64,000 nt of DNA from Brevibacterium sp. 239c (GTDB lineage: Bacteria > Actinomycetota > Actinomycetes > Actinomycetales > Brevibacteriaceae), in contig NZ_FXZH01000016.1 in assembly GCF_900169365.1 (NCBI RefSeq), positions 1 through 64,000 on the forward strand, in the 5' to 3' direction. The translations under genes and the position numbers were made by a program. The notes below the pieces were generated by a model that was not told where the DNA came from, did not search any database, and saw only the letters and a program-made list of their open reading frames with translations. Of this stretch, positions 16,271-24,566 are shown piece after piece. Numbering within the stretch: the stretch's first letter is position 1; every line of letters begins with the position of its first letter.

Positions 16271-17644
16271 ATGGCCGCGTCTGGCTCACTGAAACGTAAC
16301 CTCGGGCTGTGGTCCATCGTCGGACTCGGCCTCGGATATATGACGCCGACGGTGGTCTTCGATACGTTCGGAATCGTGTCCGGCGAAACCAACGGCGCCG
16401 TACCCGCGGCCTACCTCGTCGCTCTCATCGTTATGGTGTTCACGGCGTTCAGCTACGGCAAGATGGTCAAGGTCTTCCCCACTGCGGGATCGGCCTATAC
16501 ATACACTCGCGAGACCATGAGCCCAGGGCTCGGCTTCCTGGTCGGTTGGACCTCGCTCATGGACTACCTCCTGCTGCCGATGGTCAACTGCCTGATCGCA
16601 CGCCTGTATATGGAATCCTTGGTCCCCGATGCCCCCGCCTGGGTGTGGGTGGTCCTGTACACGGTGATCATGACCACCATCGTCTCCACGTCCATGCGCG
16701 GAACAGCCAACTTCAACGCAGTCCTCTTGGTCTTCGCAGTGACCATGGTCGCCCTCTTCTGCATCATCGCCATCGTCAATCTGACCAACGGCGAGGGAAC
16801 CGGAATCGTCTTCAGCGCCGAGCCTTTCATGCATGAGGGCGTGCGCATGTCCGCACTGCTCACCGGCGCCACCGTCGTCTGCTTCTCGTTCATCGGCTTC
16901 GATGCCGTGACCATGTACACCAATGAAGCCAAGCATGTGAATCTCATGCCCAAGGCGATTCTGCTCACGGTCCTCGCCGGTGGCCTCATCTTCCTCGTCG
17001 CCAGCTACTTCGCCCAGCAGCTCTTTCCCGACAATTCGCAGTTCAAAGTCGTCGACGATCCTCTGCCGGAGATCGGCCTCCTCACCGGAGGGCACCTGTT
17101 CATGGGCTTCTTCCTCGCCGCGGCCTTCGCCGCCACTGTCGCCTCGGGACTGGCCTCCCATGCTTCGGTCGCTCGCATGATGCTGGTGATGGGTCGCAAC
17201 GGCGTGCTGCCACGCAAGACATTCGGCTACATCCACCCTAAGACGCATACTCCGATGTTCAACATCATCCTCGTCGGCGTGGTCTGCCTATTGGCGATGT
17301 CGTTCAGCCTCGAGTTCATCTCCGCGCTCATCAACTTCGGAGCACTCATCGCTTTCACCTTCGTCAACCTCACGGTCATCGCACACTTCGCGTTCCGCAC
17401 CAGGCAGGTCGTCGACTTCAAGTCCGCGTTCAATTACGTGGTGATGCCTGCGATCGGCGCAATCCTGACAGGAGTCCTGTGGGTGAGCCTGCACCACACC
17501 GCTCTCATCGGCGGTGTCGTCTGGCTGGCCCTCGGTGTCATCTACCTGGCCGTGCTGACCCGTGGCTTCAAACGCACGGTCCGCAGCTTCGATGACCCCG
17601 CAGCCGACGCCGACATGTCCGAGCCGGAGGCCGTCCAGGAGTAA
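16271..17644 (+). CDS. APC family amino acid/polyamine permease
   Basis: A 457-residue inner-membrane permease with about 12 membrane segments. Typical APC motifs are LKRNLGLWSIVGLGLGYMTPTVV at the start and FSFIGFDAVTMYTNEAK near residue 205. It resembles the PuuP-like branch that takes up amino acids or polyamines by proton symport. The ATG at 16271 is preceded by GGAGG at the right distance; an upstream ATG at 16256 is less likely. It is divergent from the MBL/C45-type operon, so it may import a substrate of those enzymes or a product they release. Confidence 0.85.
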   Translation: MAASGSLKRNLGLWSIVGLGLGYMTPTVVFDTFGIVSGETNGAVPAAYLVALIVMVFTAFSYGKMVKVFPTAGSAYTYTRETMSPGLGFLVGWTSLMDYLLLPMVNCLIARLYMESLVPDAPAWVWVVLYTVIMTTIVSTSMRGTANFNAVLLVFAVTMVALFCIIAIVNLTNGEGTGIVFSAEPFMHEGVRMSALLTGATVVCFSFIGFDAVTMYTNEAKHVNLMPKAILLTVLAGGLIFLVASYFAQQLFPDNSQFKVVDDPLPEIGLLTGGHLFMGFFLAAAFAATVASGLASHASVARMMLVMGRNGVLPRKTFGYIHPKTHTPMFNIILVGVVCLLAMSFSLEFISALINFGALIAFTFVNLTVIAHFAFRTRQVVDFKSAFNYVVMPAIGAILTGVLWVSLHHTALIGGVVWLALGVIYLAVLTRGFKRTVRSFDDPAADADMSEPEAVQE

Positions 17645-17716
17645 GACAGGCACCGCTGGTCGCGCCAGGCGCTGTAGCGGCCAGCCCACCCAGGCGCCGC
17701 CGTGGCCACCCCAGAC

Positions 17717-17775
17717 TTTCACGGGAAGAGAACCTCGATTTTCGTACGGGAGATCGAGGTTCTCTTCCCGCGAAA
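17717..17775. terminator. Long hairpin, 18-bp perfect core stem
   Basis: A perfect 18-bp stem (17722-17739 with 17753-17770, core GAAGAGAACCTCGAT) surrounds a 13-nt loop. After one mismatch it extends by four more pairs (TTTC/GAAA). It lies between the convergent APC and VOC genes and is a likely bidirectional terminator. Confidence 0.7.
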
Positions 17776-17789
17776 TCCCCGCCTCTGGG

Positions 17790-18065
17790 TTAAGGAGACT
17801 CGGTCACGGGTTGGGCCTTCAGCTCCGGCAGGCGCGAACTCAGTAGGCAGAACTCGTTGCCTTCGGGATCGGCGAGGACGTGCCACGATTCTTCACCTGT
17901 TTGGCCGACATCGGCTGGTCGGGCGCCGAAGCCGGATTCCGGACCAATCTCTATGTCTGCGTCTTCGCGACCGAGTTCGACGTAACCGAGCACGTCGCAC
18001 CAAAAACGAGACAGCATCTCGGGGTCATGACAGTTCAGTACCAGTTCAGACAGATGACAGCTCAT
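17790..18065 (-). pseudogene. VOC-family protein with internal deletion
   Basis: A 91-residue protein of the glyoxalase-like VOC family. The N-terminal half (LSELVLNCHDPEMLSRFWCD, then VLGYVELGRED) and the C-terminal end (DVGQTGEESWHVLADPEGNEFCLL) are both well conserved. Normal members are about 120-130 residues. The middle strand-helix unit, roughly 40 residues between GFGA and RPADVGQ, is missing without a frame change. The missing part normally carries core strands and a metal-side residue, so the product is probably non-functional. The in-frame junction at GARPAD suggests deletion between short similar sequences. Confidence 0.65.
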
Positions 18066-18206
18066 GCGTCGAACCTAGACACGGACCGTCGTTCTGGCAA
18101 TGGTGCCGGCTCAGATAGTGCAGAGAAGGGCCGGATAGTTCGGTTGATAGGCCAGATTGCGTCTACAGGATAGGCCTCTTGCCCAGTAGGCGGGATCCCG
18201 GGAGTG

Positions 18207-18256
18207 AGAAAAGCCCCTGCCCGCAGTCGTTTTCACGATGCGAACAGGGGCTTTCA
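18207..18256 (-). terminator. Rho-independent terminator after tRNA-Ser(UGA)
   Basis: On the minus strand AAGCCCCTG pairs with CAGGGGCTT, followed by TTCTC. It begins about 6 bp after the tRNA 3' end. Confidence 0.75.
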
Positions 18257-18261
18257 CTTTG

Positions 18262-18349
18262 CGGAAGCGGTGGGATTCGAACCCACGGAGCGGGGTTGCC
18301 GCTCAATGGTTTTCAAGACCATCTCCTTCGGCCGCTCGGACACGCTTCC
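18262..18349 (-). tRNA. tRNA-Ser(UGA)
   Basis: The gene is 88 nt on the minus strand. The acceptor stem is GGAAGCG/CGCTTCC with discriminator G, and CCA is not encoded. The T-arm is GGTTCGAATCC. The anticodon is TGA in the loop after GATGGTC, reading UCA and UCG/UCU serine codons. A long class II variable arm is present. Confidence 0.93.
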
Positions 18350-18451
18350 AATGGTTCGCAATGAACCACGGCCTGCTCAGCGCGAGGCTGAGCCACAATA
18401 GTTTCTCACAAACCGATTGTCTTCTGCTAATCGTTTCCTGATGGACTGAAG

Positions 18452-20758
18452 TCAGTGCTTCCCTGAGCCACGATCCGACTCAGAATCCTCAGTCTGAGTC
18501 TGTGATCCTTCGGGCCCTTCAACCTGCGCGTTCTCGGAATCCTCTGCCCGTGGCTTCTCGTGCTTTCCCTCGTTCACGACGTGCCGACCGGTCGAATCCG
18601 AATCCTCTGAGGCAGCACCGCGCGCAGCGAAGGTAGCGGGCACGGGCGAGACGACGAACTCGTCCTCTTCGTCCTCAAACTCCTCATCGACGGTCTCGGA
18701 CTGCTCGGCGGGGCTCGGGCGGCGAATCCGGCTCTGCCTGGCAGCACCGCTCGAGGGCACCACCGGCTCCCGCTGGATGGTGGGTCGCGGCTGAGGCTCA
18801 GCCGATTCTGTTGTCTCGGCGTCACTGTCGATATTGGAGCTTGCGTCAACAGCAGTGTCCGCGTCAACGGCGGTGCTTGCGTCAGCGTCTGCGTCAACCA
18901 GAGCTTCGTCGGCTTCGACTACGAGATCGGGCTTCTCCGATTCGTCCGCGTCAGCATCCACAGCGGCAGACGAAGCATCCGTCGACACCTCAGCGTCGGC
19001 AGAAGTACCCGTTTCAGCAGAAGCGTCCGTCTCGCCTAGAGAATCCACCGCATCCGCAGCACCCACGGTGCCCGAGGCTGCTGCGGCGGTTTCAGGAACG
19101 CCGAGTTCCGCCTCGGCGGGGGCATCACCGGAACGAGCCGGCTTGCCCTTGAGCACGAGAGCCAGAGTCGACAGCGGAACCGAAAGCCAGTTGGGACGAT
19201 TGCGCAGTTCGGTGACGACCTCGACGAGCAGCCTGTCGATGAGAGCCGCGCGCAGGACGGGGTCGCCCAGGCCCAGGCTTTCGCCTCGGGCACGGGAATA
19301 CCCGCTGAGCAGCGAGTTCTGCACTTGCGAGGCCCAGAGGAACTCCGGGGAATCGTAGATGGTCCGCAAAGCGGAGGCGTCACTGCCGAAGCCGTTGACG
19401 ACGAGTCCGCCGTCCTCCGAATCAAGTTCGCCGGTCCGCTGCAGACGGGCGAAGCCGGCCGCGTAATCGACGCTGCGCAGCAGAGCCACGAGGTCGAGTG
19501 CCACCGGTTTCGGATCCGAGTTCGTCGAGTCCGTGAACTTCACGACCGAATAGCCGTCGGTTCCTGAACTCACCACGTGATCAAGTGTCAGCTCGCCATG
19601 GATCTTCTGCAGCACACCGATCGTGTCCAATGACTGCAGCTTCGCACGGTGGGCCCGCAGCTCGGGCACCAGGGAATCCAGGGCCAGCGGAGCACGGCCC
19701 AGGGCCCAATCGATGCGCTCGATCCACTTCTTGGCCAGGAGTTTCGTCGGTTCTCCGCGACCTTCGACGATGCCGAATTCGGCGGCCATGTCGGAGTGGA
19801 GTTCGCCGATGCGGCGGCCCATCTCCGCGGCCTGTGCGTTATAGGCACCGATTGATCCCGAATCAACAGCGCACACGATGTCAACGGCTTCGCGCCAGGC
19901 AGGTTCGGCATCGACGTCGACATGAGATAGCAACGCCATCGGGGCTTCCATCTCGGTGACTTCGAACATGTCGTACCACCGGCCAGAGCCCCAGCCGATC
20001 ACCTCGGGAACACTGCGGGAGCCCGCCTCGGTGAGCAGAACAGGGATCGTCAGCGATGACGGCATCCCGTTCTCCAGCACACGGAAGAAGCTGAGCTCCA
20101 TCGGCTCGTACTCGTCGTGGATGATGACCGTCGTTTTGTGGGCACCAGCGTCAGAGACCTCGATCGGGCGGACGTCGATGTTGAGCTCTTCACGGGAATC
20201 CGCAACCAACGCAGCCTTCGATGGCTTCGGCGGGACCACCTCGGAGGGAGAATCATTGAAGCCTGCTGGCGCCCGAGAAGACGGTGCCTGAGACGACGCT
20301 TCCGGGGAAGACTGCTTGTCCCGTGAGACAGCCTTCTCCTGGCTGTGGCGCAGTGATTCTGTGCTCAGCTGGCCGCCGTCGAAGACCTTGCGCTTCGTGA
20401 TCGCGTCGGCCATGAGATTGACGAACACGGGATCTGCCGCACCGTCATAGACGTAGACGTGGCCCAGTGCCAGGTCATCGATCTGACCGATCAGCGACTT
20501 TCGCAGGTGGATGTCTTCGACGCCGCGCAGTGAGAGCGGGATGTTGAGCCGACGCAGGGTCGGGCCGTCACCGACAGAGATCACGGTCACGAGACCGGCG
20601 AAACCACCGAGCTCCTCGGCCTTGTATACGAAGGCGCGAGCCACCGACATCGGGGTGATATCGGGGTCGGTTCCGAAGTCTGCGGCGAGCTTGGGAAACC
20701 ACGACTGCCGAGGTATCCAGCTGGCTAACAGTTGCTCCAGCTCACTGCTGATGGCCAT
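18452..20758 (-). CDS. Maltokinase-like pseudokinase with acidic tail
   Basis: A 768-residue protein. The N-terminus (ASWIPRQSWFPKL, then AEELGGFAGLVTVI) matches the cap domain of maltokinases. A kinase-like region follows, to about residue 480. The catalytic loop expected as HGDLHLGQ reads HGELTLDHV, so the catalytic Asp is Glu. The metal-binding DFEG position reads VKFTDST, so its Asp is missing. LVALLRSVDYAAGFA is the conserved helix after it. Charged linkers near 140-190 and a long Asp/Ala/Ser tail (about 540-768) are extra. It probably does not make maltose 1-phosphate and may bind sugar or serve as a scaffold. The ATG has a strong AAGGAGG. No trehalose or glycogen genes are nearby. Confidence 0.75.
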   Translation of the reverse strand: MAISSELEQLLASWIPRQSWFPKLAADFGTDPDITPMSVARAFVYKAEELGGFAGLVTVISVGDGPTLRRLNIPLSLRGVEDIHLRKSLIGQIDDLALGHVYVYDGAADPVFVNLMADAITKRKVFDGGQLSTESLRHSQEKAVSRDKQSSPEASSQAPSSRAPAGFNDSPSEVVPPKPSKAALVADSREELNIDVRPIEVSDAGAHKTTVIIHDEYEPMELSFFRVLENGMPSSLTIPVLLTEAGSRSVPEVIGWGSGRWYDMFEVTEMEAPMALLSHVDVDAEPAWREAVDIVCAVDSGSIGAYNAQAAEMGRRIGELHSDMAAEFGIVEGRGEPTKLLAKKWIERIDWALGRAPLALDSLVPELRAHRAKLQSLDTIGVLQKIHGELTLDHVVSSGTDGYSVVKFTDSTNSDPKPVALDLVALLRSVDYAAGFARLQRTGELDSEDGGLVVNGFGSDASALRTIYDSPEFLWASQVQNSLLSGYSRARGESLGLGDPVLRAALIDRLLVEVVTELRNRPNWLSVPLSTLALVLKGKPARSGDAPAEAELGVPETAAAASGTVGAADAVDSLGETDASAETGTSADAEVSTDASSAAVDADADESEKPDLVVEADEALVDADADASTAVDADTAVDASSNIDSDAETTESAEPQPRPTIQREPVVPSSGAARQSRIRRPSPAEQSETVDEEFEDEEDEFVVSPVPATFAARGAASEDSDSTGRHVVNEGKHEKPRAEDSENAQVEGPEGSQTQTEDSESDRGSGKH

Positions 20759-20878
20759 GTCGCCTCCTTGAAGGAATTACGGGCATCTTCCATCCAATCA
20801 TGTTACGGCCTTTGCACTGTTCAGGGCGCACCCGAAATCATCAACTCAGCCCCACATTCCATACCGGCAGCACACCTT

Positions 20879-20908
20879 TCATTCAGCGCCCGCTCATTCA
20901 GCGCCCGC
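20879..20908 (+). repeat. 15-bp tandem repeat in the ilvA leader
   Basis: TCATTCAGCGCCCGC occurs twice in a row, starting 107 bp before the ilvA start. It may be a regulatory element or a chance duplication. Confidence 0.5.
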
Positions 20909-20985
20909 GTGCTGGTGTGCGGCCAGCAGAGTGTCCTTATCCCGGAACGACTTGCAAAAGAGCAAGACAGAAGGAGCACAATGGA

Positions 20986-22275
20986 GTGGTGTTGAAAAAT
21001 GACGTATCACCCCAGCAGCAAACACTCGCGCACGAGGTCGAAGCGGCCGCGGCGCGAATTGCCGACTCTGTGATCATGTCTCCCCTGCAGATTTCGGAGC
21101 GGCTGTCCGCCGCGACCGGCTCCACCGTCTACCTCAAGCGCGAGGACCTGCAGATGGTGCGCTCGTACAAGATCCGCGGCGCCTTCAACTTCATGCTTCA
21201 GCTCGACGAGACCGAGCGCGCCCGCGGAGTCGTGTGCGCCTCGGCGGGCAACCATGCCCAGGGCTTCGCCCGTGCCTGCAAGGAGCTGGGCATCCAGGGC
21301 ACCATCTTCGTCCCCAAGACCACGCCGAGGCAGAAGGTCGAACGCGTCCGCCATTTCGGTGGCGAATGGGTCACGATCGAAATCTCCGGTTCCACCTATG
21401 ACGACGCATCAGCTCTGGCCCACCGGCACGCCGAGCGCAATGACGCCCTCCTTGTCTCCGCCTTCGATGACCTGCGCACCATCGCCGGCCAGGGCACGGT
21501 CGCGGTGGAGGTCGCCAACCAGCTCGAGGTCGCCCCCGACTACATCATCGTGCCCGTCGGTGGTGGCGGAGTGATCTCTGGAATCGCGGCCTATGCGGCC
21601 GAGCACCTCCCCAATACCACCGTCATCGGTGCCGAACCGGCCGGTGCGGCCTCGATGATCGCAGCGCTCAAGGCCGGCCGACCAGTCACCTTGGAGAACA
21701 TCGACCCCTTCGCCGACGGCACCGCGGTCAAACGCGCCGGCGCTCTGACCTACGACATCGTCTCCGACCTCAACGTCGATGTCCGCCCGGTTGCCGAAGG
21801 TGCCGTGGCCACAGAGATGCTCGACATGTACCAGGTCGACGGCATCATCGCCGAACCTTCCGGAGCCATCGCCTCGGCGGCCATCGGGGCACCGGGCACG
21901 AGCAAGCCGATCGCCATCGAACCGGGATCGACCGTCGTGTGCCTGGTCTCCGGCGGAAACAATGACATCTCCCGATATCCGGAGATTCTCGAACGCTCGC
22001 TCGTCCACGAGGGCCTCAAGCACTACTTCATCGTCGACTTCCCACAGGAGCCCGGCGCTCTGCGTCGCTTCCTCAACGAGATCCTCGGCCCCGACGATGA
22101 CATCGCGATGTTCGAGTACGTCAAACGCTCCGACCGTGAGACCGGACCTGCCTTCGTCGGCATCGAACTCGGTTACGCCGAGGATCTGCCGAACCTGCTC
22201 GAACGCATGGACGCCTCCCAGATCGAGATCGAACGAGTCCACCAGAACTCACCGATGTTCCGCCTCTTCGCCTGA
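20986..22275 (+). CDS. ilvA: Threonine ammonia-lyase (threonine deaminase)
   Basis: A 429-residue PLP enzyme that deaminates threonine to 2-oxobutyrate, the first step to isoleucine. The PLP lysine lies in RSYKIRGAFNF. The glycine-rich phosphate loop is VPVGGGGVISG. A single C-terminal ACT-like regulatory part starts at about HYFIVDFPQEPGALR. The length matches the short corynebacterial IlvA and not the two-ACT E. coli form. The GTG at 20986 is 9 bases after AAGGAG, so I chose it; the open frame upstream has no start context or similarity. The gene stands alone, away from other branched-chain genes. Confidence 0.92.
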   Translation: MVLKNDVSPQQQTLAHEVEAAAARIADSVIMSPLQISERLSAATGSTVYLKREDLQMVRSYKIRGAFNFMLQLDETERARGVVCASAGNHAQGFARACKELGIQGTIFVPKTTPRQKVERVRHFGGEWVTIEISGSTYDDASALAHRHAERNDALLVSAFDDLRTIAGQGTVAVEVANQLEVAPDYIIVPVGGGGVISGIAAYAAEHLPNTTVIGAEPAGAASMIAALKAGRPVTLENIDPFADGTAVKRAGALTYDIVSDLNVDVRPVAEGAVATEMLDMYQVDGIIAEPSGAIASAAIGAPGTSKPIAIEPGSTVVCLVSGGNNDISRYPEILERSLVHEGLKHYFIVDFPQEPGALRRFLNEILGPDDDIAMFEYVKRSDRETGPAFVGIELGYAEDLPNLLERMDASQIEIERVHQNSPMFRLFA

Positions 22276-22322
22276 TCCCAGATGCCTCGGCCGAAATCGG
22301 GCTGAACCACTAGAGTGGAATC

Positions 22323-23369
22323 ATGCGAGCAATCACGATTTCTGAACCAGGCGGCCCCGACGTCCTCCAGATCACCGAGGAGCCGACCCCGGACATCGCG
22401 GCCGACGAAGTCCTGATCACCGTGCATGCGGCCGGTGTCAACCGCGCCGACCTGCTGCAGCGCCAAGGCTTCTACGACCCACCCGCCGGTGCCACACTGA
22501 TCCCCGGTCTCGAGGTCTCGGGAACGATCGCTGAACTCGGCTCTGAGGTCACCGGCTGGAAGGTCGGCGACCGAGTCGCGGCCCTGCTCTCCGGTGGAGG
22601 ATACGCCGAATCTGTCCCCGTCCCTGCAGGTCAGCTCCTTCCCGTACCGGACAGCCTCGACCTCACCGAGGCGGCGGGACTGCCAGAGGTCCTGTCCACG
22701 GTCCATTCCAATATCGTCGGCAACGCGAACATCCAGGCCGGCGAATGGCTCCTCGTCCACGGCGGCGGTTCGGGAATCGGCACGGCCGCGATCCAGATCG
22801 CCAAGCATCTGGGTGTGAAGATCGCTGTCACGGTCGGGTCCGAACGCAAGGCGGAATTCTGCCGCAACCTCGGCGCCGATGCCGTCATCAACTACCGCGA
22901 CGAGGACTTCGTCGAACGCGTCCACGAGATCTGCGTGCGCCCCGACGGCTCCACCGGCGCCGACGTCATCCTCGACATCATCGGCGCGAAATACCTGAAG
23001 TCCAACATCAAGGCTCTGGGCACCGACGGGCGCCTCGTCATCATCGGCATGCAGGGCGGCGCGAAGGCCGAACTGAGTATCGCCTCGCTCATGCAGCCGC
23101 GCAAATCGGTCGCGGGAACGACGCTGCGAGCCCGCCCCAAGGAGCAGAAGATCGAGATCGTCACCGAGGTGGCCGCACGGTTATGGCCGGCCGTGATCTC
23201 CGGTGACATCCGCCCGATCATCCATGAGACGATGCCGTTGTCCGAGGCACCCAAGGCACATACCGCGTTGGAAGAGGGCACGAGCATCGGGAAGGTGCTG
23301 CTCATTGCTGACGAGTCAGCGCCGTCAACGAAGTCAGCGTCGGCCACGAAGTCAGCGCAGCACGTCTGA
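22323..23369 (+). CDS. NAD(P)H-quinone oxidoreductase, MDR family
   Basis: A 348-residue medium-chain dehydrogenase/reductase without catalytic zinc. It resembles the PIG3/QOR branch: AAGVNRADLLQRQGFYDPP, then PGLEVSGTI, and a Rossmann motif HGGGSGIGTAAIQIAKHLG near residue 147. It should reduce quinones or enals with NADPH in the cytoplasm. The C-terminus has a short Ser/Thr/Ala-rich tail. It follows ilvA by 47 bp and precedes bpa by 61 bp on the same strand, so the genes may be co-transcribed. Confidence 0.88.
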   Translation: MRAITISEPGGPDVLQITEEPTPDIAADEVLITVHAAGVNRADLLQRQGFYDPPAGATLIPGLEVSGTIAELGSEVTGWKVGDRVAALLSGGGYAESVPVPAGQLLPVPDSLDLTEAAGLPEVLSTVHSNIVGNANIQAGEWLLVHGGGSGIGTAAIQIAKHLGVKIAVTVGSERKAEFCRNLGADAVINYRDEDFVERVHEICVRPDGSTGADVILDIIGAKYLKSNIKALGTDGRLVIIGMQGGAKAELSIASLMQPRKSVAGTTLRARPKEQKIEIVTEVAARLWPAVISGDIRPIIHETMPLSEAPKAHTALEEGTSIGKVLLIADESAPSTKSASATKSAQHV

Positions 23370-23430
23370 GATTCATTGAGGCTGAGACCCGGCCAGTCTG
23401 AGGTTCAGCGCAGGAGGAAGGTGTTCGATC

Positions 23431-24051
23431 ATGTCCAGCAATCCCGGTCAGTCCGAGAACCCACCTGATCAGGCAGAGGCGTCGTCTGGTCAGACCCAGG
23501 CGTCGTCTGGACAGCAGGGGGATTCCCCCGACCAGTCGGTGAGTCCTGTTGCTCAGTCGCCAGGTTCTGCCGGTGAGTCGGTTGAGGAGTCCTCGGCTCA
23601 GGCCGATGTGTCCTCCCCTGCGAAGGTGATGCGGATCGGGACTATGGTCAAGCAGCTCCTCGAAGAGGTCCGCAGCACCGACCTCGATGAAAAGGGTCGC
23701 GAACGTCTGGCGAAGATCCACCGCCGGTCGATCGACGAGCTCGAGGATGGCCTGTCGAAGGATCTCATCGACGAACTCGAACGCCTCGATCTGCCGTTCG
23801 ACGCCAGTGAAGGACCGCCGACGAATTCCGAGCTGCGCATCGCTCAGGCCCAGCTGGTCGGCTGGCTGGAGGGACTCTTCCACGGCATTCAGGCCGCGAT
23901 CGTAGCGCAGCAGGCCATGGCGCAGCAGGGACTCGCCGGACACGGGCAGCTGCCACCTGGAATGGTGCCACCTGGCACTGCACCGAACGCAGCTGCGAAC
24001 GACCAGACACAGGACGATTCCGACGACCCTCGCCCAGGCAACTACCTGTGA
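23431..24051 (+). CDS. bpa: Bacterial proteasome activator Bpa-like protein
   Basis: A 206-residue protein matching the ATP-independent proteasome activator Bpa. After a disordered Ser/Gln-rich head comes the helical core, from MRIGTMVKQLLEEVRSTDLDE to AIVAQQAMAQQG. Bpa forms a dodecameric ring that opens the 20S gate through a C-terminal GQYL-like motif. Here the chain ends in PGNYL, which conserves Gly, Tyr and Leu, so docking on a 20S core is expected. The proteasome genes are not in this window. The ATG follows AGGAGGAAGG. The stop overlaps the next start (GTGA), which links the next gene to it. Confidence 0.85.
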   Translation: MSSNPGQSENPPDQAEASSGQTQASSGQQGDSPDQSVSPVAQSPGSAGESVEESSAQADVSSPAKVMRIGTMVKQLLEEVRSTDLDEKGRERLAKIHRRSIDELEDGLSKDLIDELERLDLPFDASEGPPTNSELRIAQAQLVGWLEGLFHGIQAAIVAQQAMAQQGLAGHGQLPPGMVPPGTAPNAAANDQTQDDSDDPRPGNYL

Positions 24052-24566
24052 AGAACATCTTCTCCGGTCTGCGAAAGCCAGGTGGCTCCTCCTCGCGTAA
24101 GGGCCCTGACCAGCAGTTCGGCACTGGACTGTGGCGGCACAACCGTGACAGATTCATCCGTGCCGTCGACCGCTACTACACCACCTCGGTGGCCATCCAT
24201 AAGCTTCCCGCCGACGGCCAGGATCCCTCTGCCGACGCGAACACGATCATCGATGGGACACGGCGCCTCAATGATCTGGTGCCGATCGTCGACGAGGTCA
24301 CCGCATGGCTCCACACCAATCATCCGGTCTCCGGGCAGGTCGTTCCCGGCCACACCCGCAATGCAGTCGGAGACACTCCGGAACTGCTGACCAAGGCCTC
24401 ATCGAAGGTCGCCGAGGCGGTGCTCGCAGCATCGATGGCCCGCACCGAGATCATCGCCGACAGGCCGATCGGCCCCAGCGCAAAGGCGACCGAGCGGTTC
24501 ATCTCCGAGGCCGCGCAGCTGCTCGAACGCGCCCAGGCCGCCACTGAAGGTGGTCAAGAATCATGA
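24048..24566 (+). CDS. Hypothetical protein coupled to bpa
   Basis: A 172-residue, mostly helical, soluble protein I do not recognise. It has an N-terminal basic stretch (KNIFSGLRKPGGSSSRKG), and helical segments such as RFIRAVDRYYTTSVAIHKL near residue 35 and PELLTKASSKVAEAVLAASMARTE near 110. The GTG start overlaps the bpa stop, and its own stop overlaps the next start (ATGA). The three genes are therefore translationally coupled. A role as Bpa partner or substrate handler is only a guess from context. Confidence 0.65.
   Translation: MKNIFSGLRKPGGSSSRKGPDQQFGTGLWRHNRDRFIRAVDRYYTTSVAIHKLPADGQDPSADANTIIDGTRRLNDLVPIVDEVTAWLHTNHPVSGQVVPGHTRNAVGDTPELLTKASSKVAEAVLAASMARTEIIADRPIGPSAKATERFISEAAQLLERAQAATEGGQES

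Noticed and set aside
18540-19100. Asp/Ala/Ser-rich tail of the maltokinase-like gene suspected as frameshift
   Set aside because: The frame stays open to a normal stop with the low-complexity acidic pattern kept throughout, so it is a real tail.
20800-20985. In-frame upstream extension of ilvA
   Set aside because: The extra residues have no similarity and no start context. AAGGAG lies just before GTG 20986.
20981-20995. Tiny leader frame (ATG, four codons) before ilvA
   Set aside because: It has no Ile/Leu/Val codons and no terminator/antiterminator pair, so it is not a classical attenuator.
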